A stretch of DNA of 64,000 nt from Leptolyngbya sp. Cla-17. GTDB taxonomy: Bacteria; Cyanobacteriota; Cyanobacteriia; Leptolyngbyales; Leptolyngbyaceae. This document shows positions 9,168 through 17,926 of the stretch, piece by piece (the first letter of the stretch is position 1; every line of letters begins with the position of its first letter). A program made the translations under genes and the position numbers. The stretch covers positions 1,609,680-1,673,679 of the forward strand of contig NZ_JAEVYN010000002.1 in assembly GCF_016807185.1 (NCBI RefSeq). The letters are read 5' to 3'. The notes beneath the pieces are model-generated. The model did not search any database. It saw only the letters and a program-made list of their open reading frames with translations, and was not told the DNA's origin.

Positions 9168-9863
9168 ATGCCGCAGCTTGAGGCTAGTGCCGCAATCGAC
9201 TTCCGGAGCGAGTCTTACCAAGACGCTTACAGTCGAATTAACGCAATTGTAATTGAGGGCGAACAAGAAGCCCATGAGAACTACACCAAGCTAGCCGACT
9301 TCCTTCCTGACAGTAAGGATCAGTTGCACAGCCTAGCGAAAATGGAAAGTCGTCATAAGAAAGGCTTTGAAGCGTGTGGGCGAAACCTAAGTGTGACTCC
9401 AGATATGGAGTTTGCCGGTCGGTTTTTCTCCCAACTACATCGCAATTTCCAAGACGCTGCTAGTCAGGGCAACATCGTAACCTGTTTGCTGATTCAATCG
9501 CTGATTATCGAATGTTTTGCGATCGCAGCTTACAACATCTACATTCCAGTAGCTGATGACTTTGCGCGGAAAATTACTGAAGGCGTGGTTAAGGACGAAT
9601 ATAGCCATCTAAATTTTGGGGAAGAATGGCTAAAGGCTCATTTTGAAGAATCAAAAGCAGAATTAGAGGCTGCCAATCGACAAAATCTTCCTATTGTTTG
9701 GCAAATGCTCAATCAAGTTGAAGATGATGCTCGTGTTCTTGGAATGGAAAAAGAAGCATTGGTTGAAGACTTTATGATTCAGTATGGCGAAGCGCTTAGC
9801 AATATCGGTTTCACAAACCGCGATGTGATGCGTCTATCTGCAATGGGCTTAGCAGCAGTTTAG
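9168..9863 (+). CDS. ado: Aldehyde-deformylating oxygenase (alkane synthase)
   Basis: 231 residues from ATG 9168, which has a GAGGAG ribosome site. This ferritin-like di-iron enzyme converts fatty aldehydes to alkanes plus formate. Six metal ligands fall at the numbers known for the Synechococcus enzyme: E32, E60, H63, E115, E144 and H147 (IEGEQE, MESRH, LIIECF, KDEYSH). The length is exactly typical. Its substrate comes from the acyl-ACP reductase encoded 300 bp downstream. Together they make the C15-C17 hydrocarbons of cyanobacterial membranes. Confidence 0.97.
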   Translation: MPQLEASAAIDFRSESYQDAYSRINAIVIEGEQEAHENYTKLADFLPDSKDQLHSLAKMESRHKKGFEACGRNLSVTPDMEFAGRFFSQLHRNFQDAASQGNIVTCLLIQSLIIECFAIAAYNIYIPVADDFARKITEGVVKDEYSHLNFGEEWLKAHFEESKAELEAANRQNLPIVWQMLNQVEDDARVLGMEKEALVEDFMIQYGEALSNIGFTNRDVMRLSAMGLAAV

Positions 9864-9874
9864 CTAGAGTGATG

Positions 9875-9902
9875 TTTGGGATGGGCGATCGCTCATCCCA
9901 AA
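9875..9902 (+). terminator. Palindromic hairpin after ado
   Basis: A near-perfect inverted repeat (TTTGGGATG ... CATCCCAAA) flanks a HIP1-like core and starts 12 bp after the ado stop. It could fold as a strong hairpin. Only a weak T-rich stretch follows, so termination may be partial, with read-through to aar. Confidence 0.4.
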
Positions 9903-10162
9903 TATTGATTTCTACAACAGATTTTCAGCTAAACTTCAGTACTTTCATAGCGGCAGCTATATTTTAGTTGAATCCTACAAATGTATTTATAGGATTCATT
10001 AGTAATTCAGTTACTTAATTTAGGTAGCCTCTATTTAAATAGCCAAACTTGCATGTAATCTGATATACCTTGATTCATGCCGCCGTTTTTATAAGTTATT
10101 TACACTACCAAAATTTTAACGGTTCATTTTTAATCACAATTACCCTCAAGAAAACTGTCTAA

Positions 10163-11185
10163 ATGTTTGGTCTTATCGGTCACCTTACCAGCCTGGAACA
10201 TGCTCAGTCCGTGGCAAATGAACTGGGATACCCAGAATATGCCAATGAAGGACTCGACTTTTGGTGCAGCGCTCCGCCCCAAATTGTAGACGACATCACT
10301 GTTACAAGCATTACCGGACAGAAGATTTACGGGAAGTATGTAGAATCTTGCTTTTTGCCAGAAATGCTAGCAAATCGCCGGATTAAAGCAGCTACCCGCA
10401 AGATTATTAATGCAATGGCTCATGCTCAAAAGCATGGCATCGACATCACAGCCTTGGGTGGTTTTTCTTCTATCATCTTTGAAAATTTTAATCTACAACA
10501 AATTCAACAGGTACGAAACGTCAAGTTGGAGTTTGAGCGGTTTACTACCGGAAACACCCACACCGCATATGTTATCTGTCGCCAACTCGAACAATTGGCT
10601 CCCACTCTAGGCATTGAGCTTTCTAAAGCAACCGTTGCAGTTTGTGGAGCAACTGGCGACATTGGCAGCGCAGTTTGTCGCTGGCTAAACGAGCGCACAG
10701 ATGTCGCCGAGATCCTTTTGATTGCGCGTAATCAAGAGCGCTTGAATGATCTCCAGGCAGAGTTGGGGCGGGGCAAAATTATGGATCTGAATGATGCTTT
10801 ACCCCAAGCGGACATCATTGTGTGGGTTGCCAGTATGCCCAAAGGTGTTGAAATTGACCCAACAGTTTTAAAACAGCCTTGCTTGTTAATTGACGGTGGC
10901 TACCCTAAAAATCTGGCCACCAAAGTGCAACGATCCGGAGTTCATGTTTTGAGCGGAGGAATTGTGGAGCATTCACTGGATATTGACTGGAAAATCATGA
11001 AAATTGTCAATATGGATGTACCCGGTCGTCAACTCTTTGCGTGCTTTGCGGAATCAATGCTCTTGGAATTTGAAAAGTGGTATACCAACTTTTCCTGGGG
11101 ACGTAATCGCATTACCGTAGAAAAAATGGATCAGATTGGTTATGCATCTGTAAAGCATGGCTTCAGACCGTTACTAGAATCATAA
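10163..11185 (+). CDS. aar: Long-chain acyl-ACP reductase
   Basis: 340 residues from ATG 10163. It reduces fatty acyl-ACP to fatty aldehyde with NADPH, the first step of alkane synthesis. A Rossmann motif GATGDIGSA lies at 162-170. The active-site cysteine that forms the acyl thioester is C294 (LFACFAES), the same position as in Synechococcus elongatus. Length and N-terminus (MFGLIGHLTSLEHAQ) are typical. It sits between ado and accA, the usual cyanobacterial order, about 300 bp after ado, so it probably also has its own promoter. Confidence 0.97.
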   Translation: MFGLIGHLTSLEHAQSVANELGYPEYANEGLDFWCSAPPQIVDDITVTSITGQKIYGKYVESCFLPEMLANRRIKAATRKIINAMAHAQKHGIDITALGGFSSIIFENFNLQQIQQVRNVKLEFERFTTGNTHTAYVICRQLEQLAPTLGIELSKATVAVCGATGDIGSAVCRWLNERTDVAEILLIARNQERLNDLQAELGRGKIMDLNDALPQADIIVWVASMPKGVEIDPTVLKQPCLLIDGGYPKNLATKVQRSGVHVLSGGIVEHSLDIDWKIMKIVNMDVPGRQLFACFAESMLLEFEKWYTNFSWGRNRITVEKMDQIGYASVKHGFRPLLES

Positions 11186-11349
11186 GAATGAAGCTTAAGA
11201 AATCTGCCGAAGTTGATGAGATGATGAAATGCTCAGCTAAAGCAAATCCTTTCTTTTTGCTCTTAATCTAATTGTTGAGCTCTAAACTCTTTTTGGATCT
11301 GGATTTTCCTACTTAGTTCCATTCATATTTTCTACTGTCTTTATTGACT

Positions 11350-12330
11350 ATGGTAACGACTGAACGCAAACTGATTCTTTTGGATTTTGAAAAACCTTTA
11401 GCGGAATTGGAATCTAGGATTATCCAAATCCGTGAGCTTGCAGAGGAGAATGACGTTGATGTGTCGGGTGAGATTCGTCATCTAGAGTCAAGGGCTGTGC
11501 AACTTCGGCAAGAGATATTTAGTAATCTATCTCCACTGCAACGCTTGCAGGTTGCTCGTCATCCCCGTCGCCCTGGTACGTTGGATTATATCCAAGCGAT
11601 GAGTGATGAGTGGATGGAACTTCATGGCGATCGCGGCGGGTTTGACGATCCAGCAATGGTGGCAGGAGTAGCTCGGTTTGCAGGTCGTCCCGTTGTGATG
11701 TTGGGGCAGCAAAAAGGACACGATACCAAAGACAATATCACTCGAAACTTTGGCATGGCATCCCCTGGTGGTTACCGGAAGGCTCTGCGTTTGATGGAAC
11801 ACGCCGATCGCTTTGGCATGCCAATTTTGACCTTTATTGATACTCCAGCCGCTTGGCCTGGTTTGGATGCAGAGGCCTTTGGTCAAGGTGAAGCGATCGC
11901 ATTGAACCTGCGAGAAATGTTTCGGTTTGAAGTTCCGATTATTTGCACTGTGATTGGCGAAGGCGGGTCTGGTGGAGCATTAGGAATTGGAGTCGGCGAT
12001 CGCCTACTAATGTTTGAACATTCTATCTATAGTGTTGCGCCCCCTGAAGCCTGTGCAGCCATTCTTTGGCGGGATGCTGCCAAAGCTCCTCAGGCAGCAG
12101 ACGCGCTCAAAATCACCTCTACCGATCTAAAAGCTTTAGCAATTATCGATGAGATTCTACCTGAGCCGATTGGGGGTGCCCATGCCGATCCATTAAATGC
12201 AGCAGAAACTTTAAAGACTTCTTTAATTAAGCATTTAGATGAACTCAGCCGAATGACTATCCAACAGCGCCAGGATCTGCGTTACCAAAAGTTTCGGGCG
12301 ATGGGTGTATTTACAGAGCTATCTGCTTAG
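11350..12330 (+). CDS. accA: Acetyl-CoA carboxylase carboxyltransferase subunit alpha
   Basis: 326 residues from ATG 11350 (a TTG two codons upstream is less likely). It begins with the family N-terminus LLDFEKPLAELESRI and continues with the crotonase-fold carboxyltransferase core: GQQKGHDTKDNI, FIDTPAAWPG and IGEGGSGGALGIGVGD. AccA with AccD transfers CO2 from carboxybiotin to acetyl-CoA to make malonyl-CoA for fatty acids. Placement after aar is conserved in alkane-producing cyanobacteria and ties precursor supply to hydrocarbon formation. Confidence 0.95.
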   Translation: MVTTERKLILLDFEKPLAELESRIIQIRELAEENDVDVSGEIRHLESRAVQLRQEIFSNLSPLQRLQVARHPRRPGTLDYIQAMSDEWMELHGDRGGFDDPAMVAGVARFAGRPVVMLGQQKGHDTKDNITRNFGMASPGGYRKALRLMEHADRFGMPILTFIDTPAAWPGLDAEAFGQGEAIALNLREMFRFEVPIICTVIGEGGSGGALGIGVGDRLLMFEHSIYSVAPPEACAAILWRDAAKAPQAADALKITSTDLKALAIIDEILPEPIGGAHADPLNAAETLKTSLIKHLDELSRMTIQQRQDLRYQKFRAMGVFTELSA

Positions 12331-12695
12331 AAACAAAAATCGTATCTACACAGCTTATAGACCTGAGTGGTATACTAGCAAAGTTACATTTGTTTACAAC
12401 CTCTCATTTTCCAGGTTCATTTTTCCTTAGAAGAGTGAAAGCATTCTATCTATCAGTAGCAGGCGTACGGTTTTGACAGTGAGTCAGCCAGATTGCACTG
12501 AGTTGAAGCACCACTTAAGTTCAAGACTTTTGTGGACAGACAGATGCATACCAGAGTCCATAGCTTGTTAGTTCACAGATTTCATATGGTTTCAATCAGT
12601 GGTTCACGATGTACTAATGATTTTGTCTCAAGCTAGAGATGTTTGAGTGGTTAACTGAACAGCTTTTACATGACGTAGGACATTAGTATTTCATC
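12331..12695 (+). other. Intergenic stretch between accA and the SDR gene
   Basis: A 365-bp gap with no reading frame worth reporting. It presumably holds the accA 3' end and a promoter for the SDR gene. No clear intrinsic terminator, RNA gene or repeat is visible. The SDR start at 12696 lacks a strong purine-rich site. Confidence 0.35.
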
Positions 12696-13415
12696 ATGTC
12701 TCAACAACGGCGTGCCCTGATTACTGGGGCAAGTAGTGGCATTGGTAGAGCAACAGCTCTTGCGTTTGCCGAAAGTGGTATTCATGTTGCTCTTGTAAGT
12801 CGTAGTCAAACTAAATTGGAAGAAGTTGCTAAAGCAGCTATGAACCACGGTGTGACTGCAAAAGCCTATTCTGTAGATTTGGCAGATGTTTCTCATGTGA
12901 GTGAACAGCTTGCCGCGATCGCTCAAGATTTTGGTGTGATCGACATCCTGGTTAATAACGCTGGGATGGGTTACACAGGGTCGCTTCAAGATACACCTCT
13001 CTCAGATTGGCAAATGGTTTTAGACCTCAACTTGACGAGCGTGTTTCAGTGCATTCAGGCAGTGCTACCTGGAATGCGCCAGCGTCAACGAGGAACTATC
13101 ATTAACATTGCGTCGGTTGCAGGTCATCAAGTGTTTTCCAACTGGGGCGCTTACTGCGTCAGCAAGTTTGGCTTGGTGGCACTCTCTAAAACCCTTGCGA
13201 TCGAAGAGCGAGCCAATGGTATTCGAGTCGTTACCATTTCTCCAGGTTCAGTTAACACCTCCATTTGGGATACCGATACTGTTCAAGCGGATTTTGACCG
13301 TTCGCGTATGTTGACACCCGAAATTGTTGCCCAATCGGTTCTCTACACTGCTCTTTTACCAGAGCAAGCAGTCGTAGAGGAGATCATGCTCATGCCCAAC
13401 GCTGGCACGTTTTAG
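12696..13415 (+). CDS. SDR family oxidoreductase
   Basis: 239 residues from ATG 12696. It is a classical short-chain dehydrogenase: TGASSGIG cofactor motif (10-17), NNAG (87-90), and catalytic S140, Y153 and K157 (YCVSK). It resembles ketoacyl-ACP reductase-like SDRs, but the substrate cannot be told from sequence. An SDR at this place, between accA and folE, belongs to the conserved alkane gene neighbourhood of many cyanobacteria, where its role is not established. Confidence 0.9.
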   Translation: MSQQRRALITGASSGIGRATALAFAESGIHVALVSRSQTKLEEVAKAAMNHGVTAKAYSVDLADVSHVSEQLAAIAQDFGVIDILVNNAGMGYTGSLQDTPLSDWQMVLDLNLTSVFQCIQAVLPGMRQRQRGTIINIASVAGHQVFSNWGAYCVSKFGLVALSKTLAIEERANGIRVVTISPGSVNTSIWDTDTVQADFDRSRMLTPEIVAQSVLYTALLPEQAVVEEIMLMPNAGTF

Positions 13416-13498
13416 TTTGCTTGCTGACTCAACCGAATTAGCAACCACTGATTCCTGTTAATTTATCCACTTTCACATCATCAAATTCTGGTTCAATT

Positions 13499-14203
13499 AT
13501 GACTACTGCTTCCAACGGTTCCAACAGTGACTCCAATCGCCTTGTTGCTGAGATTCCTAAAAATCTAGAACTCCGTCCTGATCGCAACACCTTAGATGGT
13601 GCCCAAGAGCCAAAACTGCATATTCCATCAGACGAACAACAGAGCGAAATGCAGAAAGCAGTGAGAACCATGCTGCTAGGGGTAGGTGAAGATCCAGAAC
13701 GAGAAGGCTTGCTCAAAACGCCAAAACGGGTAGCTGAGGCGATGCGGTTTTTGACCAGCGGCTACCAGCAATCGTTGGAAGAACTCGTGAACGGGGCTAT
13801 TTTCAACGAAGGCCACAATGAGATGGTTTTAGTACGAGATATTGATGCTTTTAGCCTATGTGAACATCACATGTTGCCATTTATGGGCAAAGTTCACGTT
13901 GCTTACATTCCTAACCAAAAAGTGGTGGGTCTAAGCAAATTGGCACGGATTGTAGAGATGTATTCTCGGCGCTTGCAGGTGCAGGAGCGTTTAACTCGTC
14001 AAATAGCAGAAGCAGTTCAGTTGATTCTTGAACCGCAGGGCGTGGCAGTAGTGATGGAAGCTAGTCACATGTGCATGACAATGCGAGGTGTACAAAAACC
14101 TGGCGCTTGGACGGTCACCAGTGCAATGGTGGGCGTGTTTCAAGAACAGCAAAAAACCCGCGAAGAATTTCTGAATTTAATTCGCCATAAGCCAGCCTTT
14201 TAA
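13499..14203 (+). CDS. folE: GTP cyclohydrolase I
   Basis: 234 residues from ATG 13499. The zinc ligands are C121, H124 and C192 (SLCEHHMLPF and ASHMCMTMRG). Other family motifs are GLLKTPKRVAEAM and GLSKLARIVEMYSRRLQVQE. The enzyme converts GTP to dihydroneopterin triphosphate, the first step to folate and, in cyanobacteria, pteridine glycosides. A 45-residue N-terminal extension before the core is rich in S, N and E. It follows the SDR gene by 83 bp and has a good terminator after it. Confidence 0.95.
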   Translation: MTTASNGSNSDSNRLVAEIPKNLELRPDRNTLDGAQEPKLHIPSDEQQSEMQKAVRTMLLGVGEDPEREGLLKTPKRVAEAMRFLTSGYQQSLEELVNGAIFNEGHNEMVLVRDIDAFSLCEHHMLPFMGKVHVAYIPNQKVVGLSKLARIVEMYSRRLQVQERLTRQIAEAVQLILEPQGVAVVMEASHMCMTMRGVQKPGAWTVTSAMVGVFQEQQKTREEFLNLIRHKPAF

Positions 14204-14534
14204 GAATACATAGCAACTTTACAATTGCTATATGCCATAGTGTGGGGCTAAATATTAGGGGAGCTAGATTGAAACTGCTAGCTCCTTTTGCATGTATTAA
14301 ATCACAACTTTGGGCATTAACGATTCTCTACCAGTAATTCCTTGATAGGCATTCAAGTGCGTCATGGGTTAGGTAATTACCTTAGTTGTGATGTACCATC
14401 TTTACACAAACCTCACAACTCTTTAATCCGCTTGAATTGCGTGAAACTACTGGAGCACACTGCATTTGATGCTATGTAGGGAAAAGTGGGACTGTGTAAA
14501 CACTAAACTTATCGTGAATTTCTTATGAATGCTC
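14204..14534. other. Intergenic stretch between folE and the insertion sequence
   Basis: 331 bp. The first 85 bases hold the folE terminator. The rest is AT-rich with no coding frame or repeat that I can support, and it ends at the TA target dinucleotide of the IS630-type element. Confidence 0.4.
14260..14289 (+). terminator. Intrinsic terminator of folE
   Basis: A perfect 8-bp stem (GGAGCTAG / CTAGCTCC) with a 10-base loop is followed by TTTT. It lies 56 bp after the folE stop. Confidence 0.8.
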
Positions 14535-14536
14535 TA

Positions 14537-15492
14537 TTATAGCTCTAAACACTTGTGTTAGGACGTAGGATAGAGGAAGGGAAAACGTTAGATAATACAA
14601 TGCCTGCCCCCTATAGTGAAGACCTGCGCCAAAAAGCGATTGCGGCGGTGGAGCGTGGAGCCCGCAAAAGCGAAGTCAGCCGAATGCTGAACATCAGCCG
14701 CAACACGCTCGACCTGTGGCTAAAGCGACAGGAACAAACTGGCACCTGCCAAGCGGTCACCCATTATCAGCGGGGAAATCGACATAAAATTACGGACTGG
14801 CAACGATTTAGTAAGTTTGCCCAAGCCCATGGCGGCAAGACTCAAGGGGAGATGGCGAAGTTATGGGGCGAAGGGGTGACGCAGCAGAACATCAGTCACG
14901 CGCTGCGAAAACTGGGTTTGAGTCGAAAAAAAAGACGTACGGCTACCGAGAGCGCGATGAGCAGAAGCGTCAAGCCTTTCAAGAGCAGTTGAAGACAAGG
15001 TCAGTCACTGGGGTGGTGTATGTGGATGAAGCAGGCATTGATAACCGAGAGGAGTATCCCTATGGCTACTGCGAGGTGGGTCAACGCTTCTATGCGCTTA
15101 AGTCGGGCAAACGTACCGAACGAGTCAGTTGGATTGCCGCCTTGTGCGAGGGAAACCTGATTGCGCCTTTGACCTTTGAAGGGTCTTGCAACCGAGACCT
15201 GTTCGAGATGTGGTTAGAGCACTGCCTCCTGCCTCAATTGCAACCCGGGAATGCACTTGTGATTGACAATGCCAGTTTTCACCGCTCTCAATACATCAAT
15301 GAAATTGTGGCAAAGGCGGGATGTGAGATTTGGTATCTTCCCGCCTATTCTCCTGACTTGAACAAGATTGAGCAGTGGTGGTTTGTGCTCAAAAATTGGA
15401 TGCGGCAACGGTGGGATGAGTTTGACACCTTTCGTAATTGTGTCGATGCCGCGTTTAAGTATTGTCCTAATATCCTTGCTTAGGGCTATAAT
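14537..15492 (+). mobile_element. IS630-family insertion sequence
   Basis: This is an element of about 956 bp encoding one transposase by frameshift. The left end reads TTATAGCTCTAAAC after a TA dinucleotide. The right end, just after the transposase stop, is an imperfect inverted copy (GCTTAGGGCTATAA). IS630 elements insert at TA. Here the natural right end is flanked by TG and abuts an inverted piece of a second copy (15489-15719), beyond which a TA is found again. The composite, not the single IS, is therefore the unit bounded by TA duplications. Confidence 0.85.
14600..15483 (+). CDS. IS630-family transposase, made by -1 frameshifting
   Basis: The first frame starts at ATG 14600 (MPAPYSEDLRQKAIAAVE) and carries helix-turn-helix DNA-binding sequence. 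It runs to an A8 tract at 14926-14933. A -1 slip there joins ...LGLSRKK to KTYGYRERDEQKRQAF, the normal IS630 continuation. The second frame holds the DDE catalytic triad: VDEAGID, VIDNASFH and the glutamate of DLNKIEQ. Without slippage only about 131 residues are made. The catalytic domain has no internal stop, so the transposase may still be active. This frameshift design is known in IS630-type elements. Confidence 0.85.
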
Positions 15493-15719
15493 GAGTGATT
15501 GCTTGGCAGGTGCCAGTTTGTTCCTGTCGCTTCGGCCATAGGTCGAGCGTGTTGCGGCTGATGTTCAGCATTCGGCTGACTTCGCTTTTGCGGGCTCCAC
15601 GCTCAACCGCCGCAATCGCTTTTTGGCGCAGGTCTTCACTATAGGGGACAGGCGTGGGTATTATCTAACGCTTTCCCTTCCTCTATCTTACGTCCTAACA
15701 CAAGTGTTTAGAGCTATAA
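15489..15719 (-). repeat. Inverted copy of the IS left end
   Basis: About 231 bp are the reverse complement of 14537-14767, roughly 94% identical by eye. The copy includes the left terminal repeat and the transposase N-terminal coding region. The position matching the start codon reads ACG with a neighbouring one-base insertion, so no N-terminus can be made from it. It is fused to the natural right end of the intact IS. Confidence 0.85.
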
Positions 15720-15846
15720 TAGGAAATCCAGCCTTCATGTTCCAAGTTCTTTTGCACAAATTTATTAATTCCTCCGCAAACATGCAAAATTAACCGTCAT
15801 TTAGATAGTGTAAGGAGTGTATCAATTAAGCCACATGACGGAAGCA

Positions 15847-16064
15847 GCGAGATAAACCGCTGGGCTTGGAGTGTCTCAACCACCCGCTTGTCCGCATCGT
15901 CAGCTTTGTTGGCAAGCACTGTATCTGCTGTAGAAATACAGCACCTCTTCGATCAACAATCGATTGTCTTTTGTAGTAGTTCCTACACAGCTCTGACGTC
16001 TTGGTGATAACTCTTTGATCCGCGCCCACTGGTCTTCTCGCAGTGCATATCGTTGAGTTATCGC
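15847..16064 (-). pseudogene. IS5-type transposase remnant
   Basis: On the minus strand the sequence reads YALREDQWARIKELSPRR, then TKDNRLLIEEVLYFYS. This is the N-terminus of a common IS5-family transposase. It then jumps in another frame to LANKADDADKRVVETLQAQ, which matches the later ADKAYDAD...ETLQAQ part. About two thirds of the gene, including most of the catalytic domain, is missing between them. The remaining sequence from 15722 to 16191 is probably degraded IS or flanking DNA with no other gene. Confidence 0.65.
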
Positions 16065-16191
16065 CTGTTCTCTTTTGGGTTCATTTCTTAGTTTTTCTGA
16101 TGCCAGTTTAAGTATATTGATGACACACCTTATAGCGTTCTACGAAAATTAGCCGTTGCTGAATTAGGAAGTTAGGGATCTTTATCGCTTC

Positions 16192-17920
16192 TCAACCTGC
16201 GAAATACAGGCGCTCTTTTTGTTTAGGTGAACCGGGTTTGTAGTAGCCTTTGAGCCAGGAATCATTAGGTTTGAGGTGGAACGATCGCGCTTCGTCGGGT
16301 TCTACCGTTTGCACTGTAGCGACATAGCGAGCGTAGTAGTGGATGAAGAGTCGCATGAATTCACCCAGATAGATGTCCGCAACGCGCCGATCGCCTCGAA
16401 TCACCAGCATATTCTCGTCGTTGTTCTTAGTTGAGGCGTTGCTGAAGTTGGCAGAACCCGTAATGACGATCGCATCATCACTGAGGGGATCGATCAACAT
16501 ATATTTGGTGTGAATGTACCGGACGTGGGTGTTGAGTCCCGTCGTTTTTTCTTTGAGGAAGCGATCGAAAGTGCTACCTTTCGCGGCGGCTCCAGCGGCA
16601 ATCCGGTTGTCGGGGTCGCGGCGCAAACTTTCTACGTTGCCGTCTTCTTTTTCGAGCAAGACATAGCGCAAGTAGTCTTTGTCTTTTGCTAAAACCGCTG
16701 CCAGCAGATCGTTCACGCCAAAGGCAGCCGTGAGGAACACTGCTGTATTTGCTGCTTCCATGCGATCGGCGTACCATTCCAGCGCTTCGAGCGATCGACG
16801 GGGGCTGAAGATTGTAGTCGTTGCAGTTGGTGGCAAACCGGATGGAATAGGCGTTTGCTGGTCATTCCAGGGACGCAGTTTGGCAGCCGTAGGATCCTGG
16901 CTCAGCTCTTCCCAGTAGGCAAGGTATTGGGCAGCAACAGCGGGATCGCGGACAACGTGCCCAACGTTAGAGTGTCCAAAGATGCCGCCATCAGTAATGT
17001 TGGTGGAACCCGTCCAGACTTGAATAGGCCTACGGTCTTTAAGCAAAACGATGAATTTGTTGTGCGCTATGTAGCTGGGGTTAGCAGCACGGGGAAGCGT
17101 GAGCGCTTTGATGTTGGCTTCAGCGATCGCCGCCTGGTTTGCCAGATTGGGATAGTTCTGGCTATTTTGTTTGGCATCCACGATGATTTTGACAGCGGCT
17201 CCCGTTTTCTGGGCGGCACCAAACGCTTGCAGTACAGGGAGATATTGAAACTCATAGAGCGCTGCCCGCAGTTCATACTGACTGCCTTTTGCCTGTTTAA
17301 TATAGCGTTTCCGGCTCCCGTGAGGTGCAAACTAGAGCCTCAAATCCCTTCCCCGCTTTGTCCCAACTGCACCTCATCCGACAGAGAACCGCTATAAATG
17401 CCAGCAGCGCTTCGACCAGACCGCGAGACAGCCATTCCCAGGCTTTGCCTTTGGGCACTTTGTCCGGCGACAGATTTTTGAACTTGCGAGCATACGCCTG
17501 CGAACCCGCTACACCTCGGTTGAAGTACACAGCATGGGTGCCCGTCGCTTCATCTTCAGTGTTAAGCCTCACTGCTACGGTGTCGCTCTGCTCTAACTTT
17601 CGGGGTTTGCCGCGCAGAGCGACAACGCGATACGTGTACTCATGGTTGGGCTTGGCGGTGAAGTCGCCCCACAAAAACGCCTGAATGGGATGTTCTAGAG
17701 ACGAAACCAGGCTACCCGGCGGCAAACTAGGATCAGTCTCTTCAAAGGTGCGGAAGCCCCTGAGCCAGTAACGTTCGTCTTCGGTGTGGTCGATGCGCTC
17801 GATCGCAAACCCCAGCACACCTGCACTACTCGCTTCTGCTAAATCAATGCCCAGGAGGACCACATAGGTGCCTGCGATCGCCTGGACTGCGATCGCGCCA
17901 TTCGTCTCTTTTTTTCGCAT
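16192..17920 (-). pseudogene. Phospholipase D-family protein disrupted by a MITE
   Basis: The N-terminal frame starts at ATG 17920. It has an unrecognised beta-rich domain and leads into a membrane-free helical region, then meets a 94-bp insertion at 17303-17396. Removing the insertion with one TA copy restores one frame reading EALLAFIKQAKGSQYELRAA. The C-terminal frame carries two PLD half-sites: HNKFIVL...GSTN and HTKYMLID...GSAN, the second a perfect HxK(x)4D. Such proteins are nucleases or lipases. There is no signal peptide. As it stands only the N-terminal 200 residues or an internally started fragment could be made. Confidence 0.8.
17301..17396. mobile_element. MITE inserted in the PLD gene
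   Basis: This short element has inverted ends (TATAGCG...CGCTATA) and inner inverted GAGGTGCA / TGCACCTC blocks, flanked by a TA duplication. It carries no gene. Its size and TA target fit a MITE mobilised by an IS630/Tc1-type transposase. Its ends differ from those of the IS630 element 1.6 kb away. Confidence 0.8.
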
Positions 17921-17926
17921 GGTTTC

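Noticed and set aside
9875..9902. Operator for alkane genes
   Set aside because: The palindrome lies just after the ado stop and is centred on a HIP1-like site, so a hairpin is the simpler reading.
16855..17397. 180-codon plus-strand frame across the PLD gene and MITE
   Set aside because: It runs antisense to clear PLD half-sites and ends in the MITE; no protein family is recognisable.
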